64,000 nucleotides of DNA from a virus. The DNA lies in IMG/VR virus record IMGVR_UViG_3300021425_003021, positions 41,491-105,490 of that record; one strand, given 5' to 3'. Under the pieces are notes generated by a model, which searched no databases, had not been told where the DNA came from, and was given only the letters and a program-made list of their open reading frames with translations. This document shows positions 44,005 through 51,135 of this stretch, piece by piece. A program made the translations under genes and the position numbers. How positions within the stretch are numbered: the first letter of the stretch is position 1; each line of letters opens with the position of its first letter.

Positions 44005-44543
44005 ACAATTATATTTTCTTAAAAGATTTATATATCGATCATAATGAGATTAAAAATGTTGTTGATGACAAATCTGGATGGATTGAAATTGCACCTGAAG
44101 AGGAAAACAGAGGCTATGTACAATATTATAAACAATATGAACCCCAATGGTTAAAAGATCAATTATTACCAATCTGGAGTTATATGGGATTATTGATTGC
44201 CTGTAGAGCAGGGGAGTATTTGCCTCCTCACGTTGACAATGGCAGAGCTTGTGGAATTTTAATTCCTTGCAGTGAAAGTTATCAAGATAACACACTTGAT
44301 TTTTGGCATATGCCAGACTGGGAAGGGGCTGAAGGCGATTGGCAAGATTGGAAACAAAAACATAATGGTCATATTGTTGAAAGTGTAATTTATAAAGATC
44401 CTATTCTGTTTAAAAATATTCCTCACGGAGTAGATAACAGAAATAGCAAACATCCTAGAATAAATTTAAGTGTATGTTTTATGCCTCCTTACAACTTTGA
44501 TGTAGTAAAAGATTTATATGATAAAGGAATCTTAATTGTATAA
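44001..44543 (+). CDS. 2-oxoglutarate/Fe(II) or aspartyl-hydroxylase-like protein
   Basis: 180 residues. GEYLPPHVDNGRACGILIP gives H77-D79 and the following strand. LFKNIPHGVDNRNSKHPRIN gives the distal His near residue 143 and the Arg in HPRINL. The strand order and the HPRINL ending match the other small oxygenase-like proteins in this region. It starts 4 bases inside the previous gene and overlaps the SGNH-like gene by 8. It is the last oxygenase of the contiguous series. Confidence 0.65.
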   Translation: MNNYIFLKDLYIDHNEIKNVVDDKSGWIEIAPEEENRGYVQYYKQYEPQWLKDQLLPIWSYMGLLIACRAGEYLPPHVDNGRACGILIPCSESYQDNTLDFWHMPDWEGAEGDWQDWKQKHNGHIVESVIYKDPILFKNIPHGVDNRNSKHPRINLSVCFMPPYNFDVVKDLYDKGILIV

Positions 44544-45294
44544 ATTATTAAATGGTCCTCTTGCTGAAAATGATAATCGCTGCTTACTTCCTGAATTTCT
44601 AAGTATTCAAGAAAAAACTGATTATGAAAAAAATAAAAAACAATTAGGACCACAATGGCATTATTATGACAAGGAGCTTTCTTATAAATTAAATTCTAAC
44701 TTTTATAGAGATGATGAATGGAATAACATAGATTGGAAAGAATCTATTGTAGTTTTTGGTTGTAGCCATGTATTTGGAGAAGGATTACCCGTTGAAGAAA
44801 CTATTTGTCGCCAATTGCAAAATATAGTAGAAAGACCTGTAATAAATCTTGGACAAAGTGGAACTAGCACTATCTTTAGTTGGCATAATAGTATCAGGCT
44901 TTTTGAAAATTTTGGTATTCCGCATACTGTTATACAATTATGGACAGATTACGGTAGATTATTATATTACACTGATGATAAAATTAATCGTTTAGGATCT
45001 TGGTCTGGCAGTCATTGGGATAATTACAACAATGATATGAAAGCTTTATATAAAATATGGAATAAAAATCTTGTTCATTCGCAACAATTTTTTAAATTTG
45101 AAGCATTAGCTTGTGAAAACTTTTGGAGCTCTAAAACAAATTATTATCAAGCAAGTTATTTTGAAGAAACTGCAAATCTTTTACATTGTGACTTTTTTCC
45201 TAAATTAGACGTTGCAAGAGATTTTATACATTTTGGAAAATTGACACACAAAAATGCAGCAAAGGTTATAAATGAAAATTGCAATTTACGGTGA
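44536..45294 (+). CDS. SGNH/GDSL-like hydrolase
   Basis: 252 residues from a TTG with AAAGGA seven bases upstream. VVFGCSHVFGEGLPVEETI near residue 72 is block I (G-C-S-H), INLGQSGTSTIFSWHN is the Gly/Asn block (with N in INLG), and TVIQLWTDYGR is block III. The C-terminus DVARDFIHFGKLTHKNAAK supplies a DxxH-like dyad. It has an extra ~60-residue N-terminal segment with LSIQEKTDYEKNKKQLGPQW, a feature not seen in the two sister SGNH-like proteins. Ester hydrolysis on sugars or lipids is the family role. Confidence 0.65.
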   Translation: MYKLLNGPLAENDNRCLLPEFLSIQEKTDYEKNKKQLGPQWHYYDKELSYKLNSNFYRDDEWNNIDWKESIVVFGCSHVFGEGLPVEETICRQLQNIVERPVINLGQSGTSTIFSWHNSIRLFENFGIPHTVIQLWTDYGRLLYYTDDKINRLGSWSGSHWDNYNNDMKALYKIWNKNLVHSQQFFKFEALACENFWSSKTNYYQASYFEETANLLHCDFFPKLDVARDFIHFGKLTHKNAAKVINENCNLR

Positions 45295-45955
45295 TAGTTT
45301 TGGTGCTAATCCAATAGGGGTAAAAGATTATTCGTTGTATCCTTATATTGGAAAAAGTTGGTGGGAATTGCTTTCTGAAAAATATGACATAACAAACTTT
45401 TGTGAATGGAGTGCTAGTCTTTTATTTTCTGCAGAACAGTTTACAAGAACACACGAGAAATTTGATAAAGTTATTTTTTTAGTAACACATCCTAGAAGAA
45501 TAACAATAAAAGATAATAACAATAATAGACACTTTGTAAATTATGAGTACAGCACATTTTGGAAAGAAGATGCTGAAAAACAAGGATGGAATGATGTATT
45601 AAATGCTGCTTTATATTATTACAAGTATATCGAAAATTCTAACTATTCAAATTTTCAACACATTGCATATCTTAATTACATAAAAAATTTACGTAAAGAT
45701 GTTTTGTATATTCCTAGTTTTAAAGACAGTTTTGATAATAATTTTTGTTTGTGTGATGTTTTTGACAAAGAACAAAAATATTGGAAAATTGATTATGACG
45801 TAGGAAAACTAGATGTAAGAAAAGGACACTTTACAACCCCAAACCATAAAATTATGTATAACATATTGGATAATTACATAGAATATAATAAATTTGACAT
45901 AGACTTGTCTATGTTTGTTGATCCTGATTTGCCTAAAAGAAAGTATATAAAATGA
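45272..45955 (+). CDS. SGNH/GDSL-like hydrolase
   Basis: 227 residues. MKIAIYGDSFGANPIG has an intact GDS block I, better preserved than in the other two members. SKWWELLSEKYDITNFCEWS is the following helix and strand, VIFLVTHPRRITI is block III. A late GHFTTPNHKIMYN could contribute the His. It starts 23 bases inside the previous SGNH gene, so the two are translated as a pair. Two adjacent, dissimilar SGNH enzymes suggest deacylation at two positions, but this is inference. Confidence 0.65.
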   Translation: MKIAIYGDSFGANPIGVKDYSLYPYIGKSWWELLSEKYDITNFCEWSASLLFSAEQFTRTHEKFDKVIFLVTHPRRITIKDNNNNRHFVNYEYSTFWKEDAEKQGWNDVLNAALYYYKYIENSNYSNFQHIAYLNYIKNLRKDVLYIPSFKDSFDNNFCLCDVFDKEQKYWKIDYDVGKLDVRKGHFTTPNHKIMYNILDNYIEYNKFDIDLSMFVDPDLPKRKYIK

Positions 45956-46788
45956 CTGTCTACAGTTTTTGTCCTAAACCAATAAAAGACGAATTAAAAA
46001 AAATTAATCTTATTAACAAAGGATCTAGTACAGACATTTCTTTATATAAAAAACATTGGATATCTTGGATAAAAAATTTTAGTGGCTGCGAAAATAAAAA
46101 AGAATGGGCAATGTGTAATGGTATACACGAAGCACTAACGCATCAATGTGCTCATGTACACAGTAAATATGATCAATTTTATTATTTTGATACAGATTAT
46201 AAATTTTATTACAGTATACTAGATCCATATAAGAATTATTGTATATCTCCAACTGATATAGATAATATTTTGCCAAATAGTTACATATTGGTAAGTCAAC
46301 CAAATCACGAAGGCGGCATTACTGATTGGTTTGATGATTTAATAAATCATTGTTTAACTAATAATTGTAAAATATTTTTAGATTGTGCTTTTTATGGATG
46401 CACACTTGATACTTTAGATACTAGTTTATGTGTATTTGATGCTGTTGCATTTAGTTTAAGCAAAAATTTTTTAATGGCAGGTTTTAGAGCAGGTATTATA
46501 TTTTCTGATAGCTTACCACAAACTCTAACTTTACCTATAGGGCAATACTATAGTTACAATTATTTTAACACAACAGCATCAGAAGTTGTAAAAACAATAC
46601 TTCCTAAGTTTCATGCAACATATATTACAGAAATAGCAAAACCCTTACAAGAAAAATATTGTAATGAAAACAATTTAGTACCTGCTGATATTTGGATGTG
46701 GGCTTTTAACAGTGAAGGTGAAAAAATTTGTATAACAGACTATATTGAGGATTCTATAGAACAGCAGCTCTTACTGAATCGTCTATAG
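45952..46788 (+). CDS. PLP-dependent aminotransferase-like protein (short)
   Basis: 278 residues. CKIFLDCAFYG fits the strand with the PLP-contacting Asp, and AVAFSLSKNFLMAGFRAGII carries the SxxK that forms the Schiff base plus the following Arg, as in fold-type I enzymes of the aminotransferase kind. The whole protein is about 100 residues shorter than usual, so the C-terminal small domain is mostly missing. The protein at 49739-50503 has the same short design (FFSLSKAFGLRNVRTGWIF). It overlaps the convergent GNAT-like gene by 35 bases at the 3' end, so its transcript must run into that gene. Confidence 0.6.
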   Translation: MTVYSFCPKPIKDELKKINLINKGSSTDISLYKKHWISWIKNFSGCENKKEWAMCNGIHEALTHQCAHVHSKYDQFYYFDTDYKFYYSILDPYKNYCISPTDIDNILPNSYILVSQPNHEGGITDWFDDLINHCLTNNCKIFLDCAFYGCTLDTLDTSLCVFDAVAFSLSKNFLMAGFRAGIIFSDSLPQTLTLPIGQYYSYNYFNTTASEVVKTILPKFHATYITEIAKPLQEKYCNENNLVPADIWMWAFNSEGEKICITDYIEDSIEQQLLLNRL

Positions 46789-47413
46789 TGCCATTGTGCA
46801 TAAAATACAAAATAGTTTTGTAGTCTGGTCGCCATACATAATTTTCATCTAGTATGTTTGCATACACATATTGTAAAAAATCAGATTTTTCACTGACTTT
46901 AAAAATCATATCCGGCTGTAATTTAAATGCACGGTAAGTATCGGTCATAAAATATGGAACAGATTCGCCTCGCATACCCATACGTTTTTTACCTTGATAC
47001 ATTGCATTAAGTGCTTTGTTATCAACATTATGTGTCCAATACAGTACTTTAAGTCCATTGTCTTTTGCCCATTGTACCTGGTTGGGCAACATTCTAAAAC
47101 CGGCATTACTATGTCTAAACTTTTTTAAAATATGATATCTACAAATACGTCCTGCAATTTCTGGGTCTCCTGTATAATGACTACGTTCAACTACACTTAC
47201 ACTTGCAAGTTCTTCTCCTACAAATGTCATCCAAGTTTGCCCGTCTACTGTATCAGGATCGTATTTGTCACCAGCAAGTGCTTCGTTGCCTTCGCGTTTA
47301 GCCAGCATTCTAAATTTTTCAATTAAATCTCTATTAGATGGATTGTATTCTCTAACACTTATGTTTTCGTACACTTTGATTTCCAAGTTTGCATCTGTTT
47401 CTACATTTGACAT
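46754..47413 (-). CDS. GNAT-like acyltransferase-fold protein
   Basis: 219 residues. The first ~65 residues are mainly charged. Then WMTFVGEELASVSVVERSHY and RICRYHILKKFRHSNAGFRM resemble GNAT strands beta2 to beta4 with a possible acyl-CoA loop at KKFRHSNAG. VLYWTHNVDNKALNAMYQ fits strand beta5 plus the following helix. The match is typical of GNAT members but the Q/RxxGxG/A loop is imperfect. A consensus promoter ends at its ATG and predicts a leaderless mRNA. It could acetylate a sugar or amine made by neighbouring aminotransferase-like genes. Confidence 0.6.
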   Translation of the reverse strand: MSNVETDANLEIKVYENISVREYNPSNRDLIEKFRMLAKREGNEALAGDKYDPDTVDGQTWMTFVGEELASVSVVERSHYTGDPEIAGRICRYHILKKFRHSNAGFRMLPNQVQWAKDNGLKVLYWTHNVDNKALNAMYQGKKRMGMRGESVPYFMTDTYRAFKLQPDMIFKVSEKSDFLQYVYANILDENYVWRPDYKTILYFMHNGTIDDSVRAAVL

Positions 47414-47418
47414 ACGTC

Positions 47419-47447
47419 ATAATAGCATATATTTAACAAAACGTCAA
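47419..47447 (-). promoter_or_regulatory. Near-consensus sigma70 promoter for a leaderless transcript (reverse)
   Basis: On the reverse strand TTGACG (47447-47442), a 17-base spacer and TATTAT (47424-47419) lead to a +1 near 47412. The A of the ATG is at 47413. There is no room for a ribosome site. Confidence 0.65.
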
Positions 47448-47458
47448 CTAAATATCTT

Positions 47459-48520
47459 ATGAATTATCCTATACCTGATACTATATTAGCCGATGGTTTA
47501 AGTTATAACCGAGATTGGCTAGACAGTTTGGAATTTTTAAAAAAATATGTTTGTAAATCTATTAATGATTTTTGGGAACACCAAGGAGATATCTTTTGTG
47601 AATTATCATCCTGCGAATTAAAAAAAGTTAAAGAAACAAAGTTAATTTTAGATTGCAGTTGGATTAGTTTTGGCATAGAAAAAATGTATGAACTAATTCA
47701 TAACGATTGTATAAAATATGAAGTGCCTGAAGTTAATATTGTACTTTTAACAGCGAACTTAAACAAAGAATACGAAAATTATAATAATTGGTTTTCAAAT
47801 AGTATGTATAAAAACAAAATAAAAACTTTTCCATTTCCTGTTTTTATTCAAATGGCTCAATCTATTAATAGCAGTGTAGTTGTATCGAATGTAAAATATA
47901 ATAAATTTGCAACATTTAGTAGATTTCCAAGAGAGCATCGTAATGTTATGAACTATGAACTAGTTTCTAAACAATATCCGGTAGATATGAGTCAATCTAA
48001 AATTAACGATGAGATTATGCAACAACAATGTAAAAAATACAATGTAAACTACACACATAATGTTCTCGATAAAGATTTTGTAATGGATAAAACAGATTTT
48101 GCAAATCATCATGAAGCAATAAAATGGACAGAAAGTTCGAGTAATTTTTTATCCGACTATAAATTTATTTTAGTACAAGATACTAGTATTGACGACTTTG
48201 GTTTTTATATAACAGAAAAGGTATGGAAAAGTATGTTGTATGAGCGTCCTATAATAATTTGGGGACAACCTGGTGTAAATCACTATTTAAAAGAAATGGG
48301 ATTTAAATTATACAATAAATATTTTGATTTAAATTTTGATATTGAAAAAGACCACAGTGTTAGATTGCAACTGCTACTTAAAGAACTAAAAAATGCAAGT
48401 AAAAAAATGAAACAACCAGACTGGATTAATTTAGATACAGACACATTACAATATAATAAAGAATATTTGTTATCTAAAAAATCATTGGACAAATGGATCA
48501 AACCGTTAAAATTCATTTAA
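47459..48520 (+). CDS. Putative glycosyltransferase (EK-motif type)
   Basis: 353 residues. GFYITEKVWKSMLYERPIII then GVNHYLKEMGFKLYN near residues 243-285 match the layout of the protein at 19065-20144. The N-terminal half contains LILDCSWISFGIEKMYEL and VNIVLLTANLNKEYEN, fitting a GT-B N-domain. A fucosyltransferase-like donor domain is a possible reading. It lies alone on the + strand between two reverse-strand genes, with only a TAAATAT-like motif (47449-47455) before the ATG. It overlaps the convergent nucleotidyltransferase gene by 15 bases. Confidence 0.45.
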   Translation: MNYPIPDTILADGLSYNRDWLDSLEFLKKYVCKSINDFWEHQGDIFCELSSCELKKVKETKLILDCSWISFGIEKMYELIHNDCIKYEVPEVNIVLLTANLNKEYENYNNWFSNSMYKNKIKTFPFPVFIQMAQSINSSVVVSNVKYNKFATFSRFPREHRNVMNYELVSKQYPVDMSQSKINDEIMQQQCKKYNVNYTHNVLDKDFVMDKTDFANHHEAIKWTESSSNFLSDYKFILVQDTSIDDFGFYITEKVWKSMLYERPIIIWGQPGVNHYLKEMGFKLYNKYFDLNFDIEKDHSVRLQLLLKELKNASKKMKQPDWINLDTDTLQYNKEYLLSKKSLDKWIKPLKFI

Positions 48521-49144
48521 GTAGTAATTGTACCCTTTCCAAGTACCTATATCAATCATTTTCCCCAATGGCCTAGTTTGGAAATGTTGTTCGTTAAGCC
48601 AATCACCTATTTCTTTTGTTATTTTATTTTTTAAAGATGTATTTGTGAATTTAATGGTTCCCCAAACAAGATGACTGTTTGCCTGTGTTTTTACAGTCTT
48701 AACATTAAACTGCCCATTGGGCAAGAGTCTATCTCCTTTTATTTCTTCAGGAATACTATATACTCCACACACCACCTCATCTTTGATAAGTAAATCTTTA
48801 TAATGTGTTGCAGTAGTAACAGTATCAGGTAAGCAAAAAATATAATCTTTAGCAGGAAAACTTTGAACTACATCATTAATAAATCTATTGCCGCCATCGC
48901 TAGGACCTTTTTGTTCTAATAAATGACAAAAAAGATCGTTTTGATAATATGCAAGTATGTCCTGTTTGTAGGTACAGCCATGTCCAAAAATAATTTTGTC
49001 TACACCTGTATTAATTAAATTTTGAACACAGTGATTTATAATAGGATTATAATAATCAAACCCTTTTTGAGGAAGCATTGATTTACTAAACGGAATGTTT
49101 AACCTTGTTGAATTTCCACCGACTGGTACTAAACCTATAATCAT
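48506..49144 (-). CDS. Sugar-1-phosphate nucleotidyltransferase-like protein
   Basis: 212 residues. LVPVGGNSTRLNIPFSKSML is a G-G-x-x-x-R-x2-P-x-S-K signature like the pyrophosphorylase motif of NDP-sugar synthases (canonical GGxGTRLxPxTxxxPK). KIIFGHG, IFCLPDTVTTATHY (with Asp in the D of the LxGD-type loop) and the ending KMIDIGTWKGY follow the family order. It would make an NDP-sugar from a sugar-1-phosphate and NTP. The T of the GTR loop is displaced (NSTR), a mild deviation. It overlaps the hydroxylase gene upstream by 4 bases and could feed the glycosyltransferases. Confidence 0.65.
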   Translation of the reverse strand: MIIGLVPVGGNSTRLNIPFSKSMLPQKGFDYYNPIINHCVQNLINTGVDKIIFGHGCTYKQDILAYYQNDLFCHLLEQKGPSDGGNRFINDVVQSFPAKDYIFCLPDTVTTATHYKDLLIKDEVVCGVYSIPEEIKGDRLLPNGQFNVKTVKTQANSHLVWGTIKFTNTSLKNKITKEIGDWLNEQHFQTRPLGKMIDIGTWKGYNYYLNEF

Positions 49145-49752
49145 AAATTTTCTAAATCGTCTATTCCGTCTAAACTAAACATTAATGCAATACGAGGTTT
49201 GTCGCTATTGTTGTACACAGCGTGTGGATAGCCTATGTTTAAGAAATATGCCTTGCCTGCTTCTAATACATATTCTTCTTCTTTACCATCTCGTCTAAAC
49301 TTGTTAATAACCATATCGTCGCTGTAGATAGGGCATATGCAGCGCACAGCGTACCCTACATCGTAGTCTACATGAAACGGTATCTCTTTACCTGGAGCAA
49401 GTTTGGTAATGCGTACACGACTTGCAGGCGCTTTACACTGCTCTACAACGGTTCTAATATAACTGTACTTGTAATCATCAGTTGGCACATTATACAAGTG
49501 TTCTTCTCTGCGCTGTAGTCGTTTTTTGATACTTGGTTCATACGGAAGTATTTCACTTGGTTCTGTCAAATTAATTTGTTCAAAATTATCGTAAACACTA
49601 GCAACCAGTTCCATATGATTGTCACACAGCATAGGATTAGCACTTCGAACATCGATAAATTTTTCTGCTAATCTATCGCATTCCATTTGCAAACGAGGCA
49701 AATCTATATCTAAACCTAAATCTGCTATTGTCGGTAATTCATGTTTCTTCAT
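49141..49752 (-). CDS. Aspartyl/asparaginyl hydroxylase-like oxygenase
   Basis: 203 residues from the ATG at 49750-49752; AGGAG precedes it and the longer frame to 49857 has no homology. SRVRITKLAPGKEIPFHVDY gives H127-D129, CICPIYSDDMVI follows, GYPHAVYNNSDKPRIAL near 176-192 gives the distal His and Arg. It is the most typical aspartyl/asparaginyl beta-hydroxylase of the window, with the full strand order. It overlaps the aminotransferase-like gene upstream by 14 bases. Substrate could be a peptide side chain or a small molecule. Confidence 0.7.
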   Translation of the reverse strand: MKKHELPTIADLGLDIDLPRLQMECDRLAEKFIDVRSANPMLCDNHMELVASVYDNFEQINLTEPSEILPYEPSIKKRLQRREEHLYNVPTDDYKYSYIRTVVEQCKAPASRVRITKLAPGKEIPFHVDYDVGYAVRCICPIYSDDMVINKFRRDGKEEEYVLEAGKAYFLNIGYPHAVYNNSDKPRIALMFSLDGIDDLENL

Positions 49753-50503
49753 TGTACACTCCTGCAAGACATATTCTTGCTGTTTCTCCATCACGCATAA
49801 ATTTTGCGTATTCTTTGTCTTTAGTTGTAGCAAGCCAAACACTGTCACTTGGCACAAAGTTCAATTGCTCACAAAATGTTTTTTGTTTATTATATAACTT
49901 ATTATGAACATAGTCAATATCAAAATTACTTATTACAGTTTCTGCTATGTTATGTGCATAGTAGTTATAATATTTTGCACTATGCGTTAATGATTCTAAA
50001 CGTTCGTCTGGAGATTTTGTAAATATCCAACCTGTGCGGACATTGCGTAAACCGAACGCTTTTGACAAACTAAAGAAAGCATACTCAACATTACCAAAAT
50101 TGTGTATATATTGTATCTTAGTGCTTCCAACATATGCTAAATCTAGTGCCACAGGATCTAAAATTGGCAATTCTCTAAAATTTCCGTTAATTGCACTAGG
50201 GATGCTCACATATACTATCTTGCCACATCGATCGGTTGGTTTAATCCACTGATAATCACCTACATCCATATAGACGCTTCTATACTCATTGTTGTACCAC
50301 CAGTTTAAACCCTCTGTACATCCATTCATAGGATATACATTATATCCTTCTAAATTAATAATAGGACGTAGCCATTTAATTATATCTGTTTTGTAAGGGG
50401 TAATACTGTGCAAATCTAGATCAACTGAACGCACAACTTTTTCTACTTCTGGTAGTACTGGAGTTCTAATTGCTAAACTTTGTTTAAGTAAAAAATCTTT
50501 CAA
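49739..50503 (-). CDS. PLP-dependent aminotransferase-like protein (short)
   Basis: 254 residues from a TTG with GGAG seven bases upstream. NGCTEGLNWWYNNEYRSVYM has the G-x-T-E-G-L turn where PLP phosphate is held in fold type I enzymes. AFFSLSKAFGLRNVRTGWIF has SxxK followed by an Arg-containing strand. It parallels 45952-46788. The small C-terminal domain is reduced. It sits between the fatty-acid desaturase and hydroxylase genes in a tight reverse-strand operon, overlapping both by 14-20 bases. Confidence 0.65.
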   Translation of the reverse strand: MKDFLLKQSLAIRTPVLPEVEKVVRSVDLDLHSITPYKTDIIKWLRPIINLEGYNVYPMNGCTEGLNWWYNNEYRSVYMDVGDYQWIKPTDRCGKIVYVSIPSAINGNFRELPILDPVALDLAYVGSTKIQYIHNFGNVEYAFFSLSKAFGLRNVRTGWIFTKSPDERLESLTHSAKYYNYYAHNIAETVISNFDIDYVHNKLYNKQKTFCEQLNFVPSDSVWLATTKDKEYAKFMRDGETARICLAGVYNEET

Positions 50504-51101
50504 TAACTACTCCTGCTATATCATACTTGTGTAATTTATATGATTGTGGTTGTTGATGATGCTTTAAGTGCCATCCTTCTCCTGGTGCAATTAAATTTAA
50601 CAACGGAACATTTTGTGGTTCGCCGTCTTTGTGTGCAAAATAATTTAACATTCCGAAGCCTGTCCAAGACAAAACAAATGGAACAAAAACAATTACAAAA
50701 AATAATTTAATGTCTATAATAATTGTTACAAGTGCAATCAATAGATGTAGATACTTGCCATTTTTATGGAACCATACTATTCTTGGATTTTTTAACAAAT
50801 TAGAAATATACTTGCGAGGTATATAATCCACTGTCCAATTACTCGTTAAAACTTTCCAAGCACCTTGATACTTAGGACTATGAGGATCTAACAAAGTATC
50901 TGATTTTGCGTGATGCATACGGTGAACAGCAGCCCAGGTTAATGCACTACGACCACCGCAGATAAGTCCTAACAATAACATAATTACTTCTACAATACTA
51001 TTGGTTTTAAAAGTGTTGTGTGTAAAATATCTATGATAACCAATACTTATGCCTATTAAAGCCGCAAAGAAATACCATAGATATCCGTATATAAAAATCA
51101 T
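50484..51101 (-). CDS. Membrane fatty-acid desaturase
   Basis: 205 residues. The three histidine boxes of acyl-CoA/acyl-lipid delta-9 desaturases are present: HRYFTH at 23-28, HRMHH at 60-64 and HLKHH near 178. Hydrophobic segments (residues ~4-20, 38-50, 118-145) fit a membrane protein with the di-iron site on the cytoplasmic side. The family inserts a cis double bond into fatty acyl chains with O2. Such genes are known in some marine phages. A consensus promoter ends at the ATG (leaderless). It overlaps the aminotransferase-like gene by 20 bases. Confidence 0.85.
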   Translation of the reverse strand: MIFIYGYLWYFFAALIGISIGYHRYFTHNTFKTNSIVEVIMLLLGLICGGRSALTWAAVHRMHHAKSDTLLDPHSPKYQGAWKVLTSNWTVDYIPRKYISNLLKNPRIVWFHKNGKYLHLLIALVTIIIDIKLFFVIVFVPFVLSWTGFGMLNYFAHKDGEPQNVPLLNLIAPGEGWHLKHHQQPQSYKLHKYDIAGVVIERFFT

Positions 51102-51106
51102 AACAA

Positions 51107-51135
51107 ATTATAACACTACTTTAATTATAAGTCAA
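51107..51135 (-). promoter_or_regulatory. Consensus sigma70 promoter for a leaderless transcript (reverse)
   Basis: On the reverse strand TTGACT (51135-51130), 17 bases, then TATAAT (51112-51107). The predicted +1 is 51100 and the A of the ATG is 51101. The -35 box abuts the stop of the subtilase gene. Confidence 0.7.
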
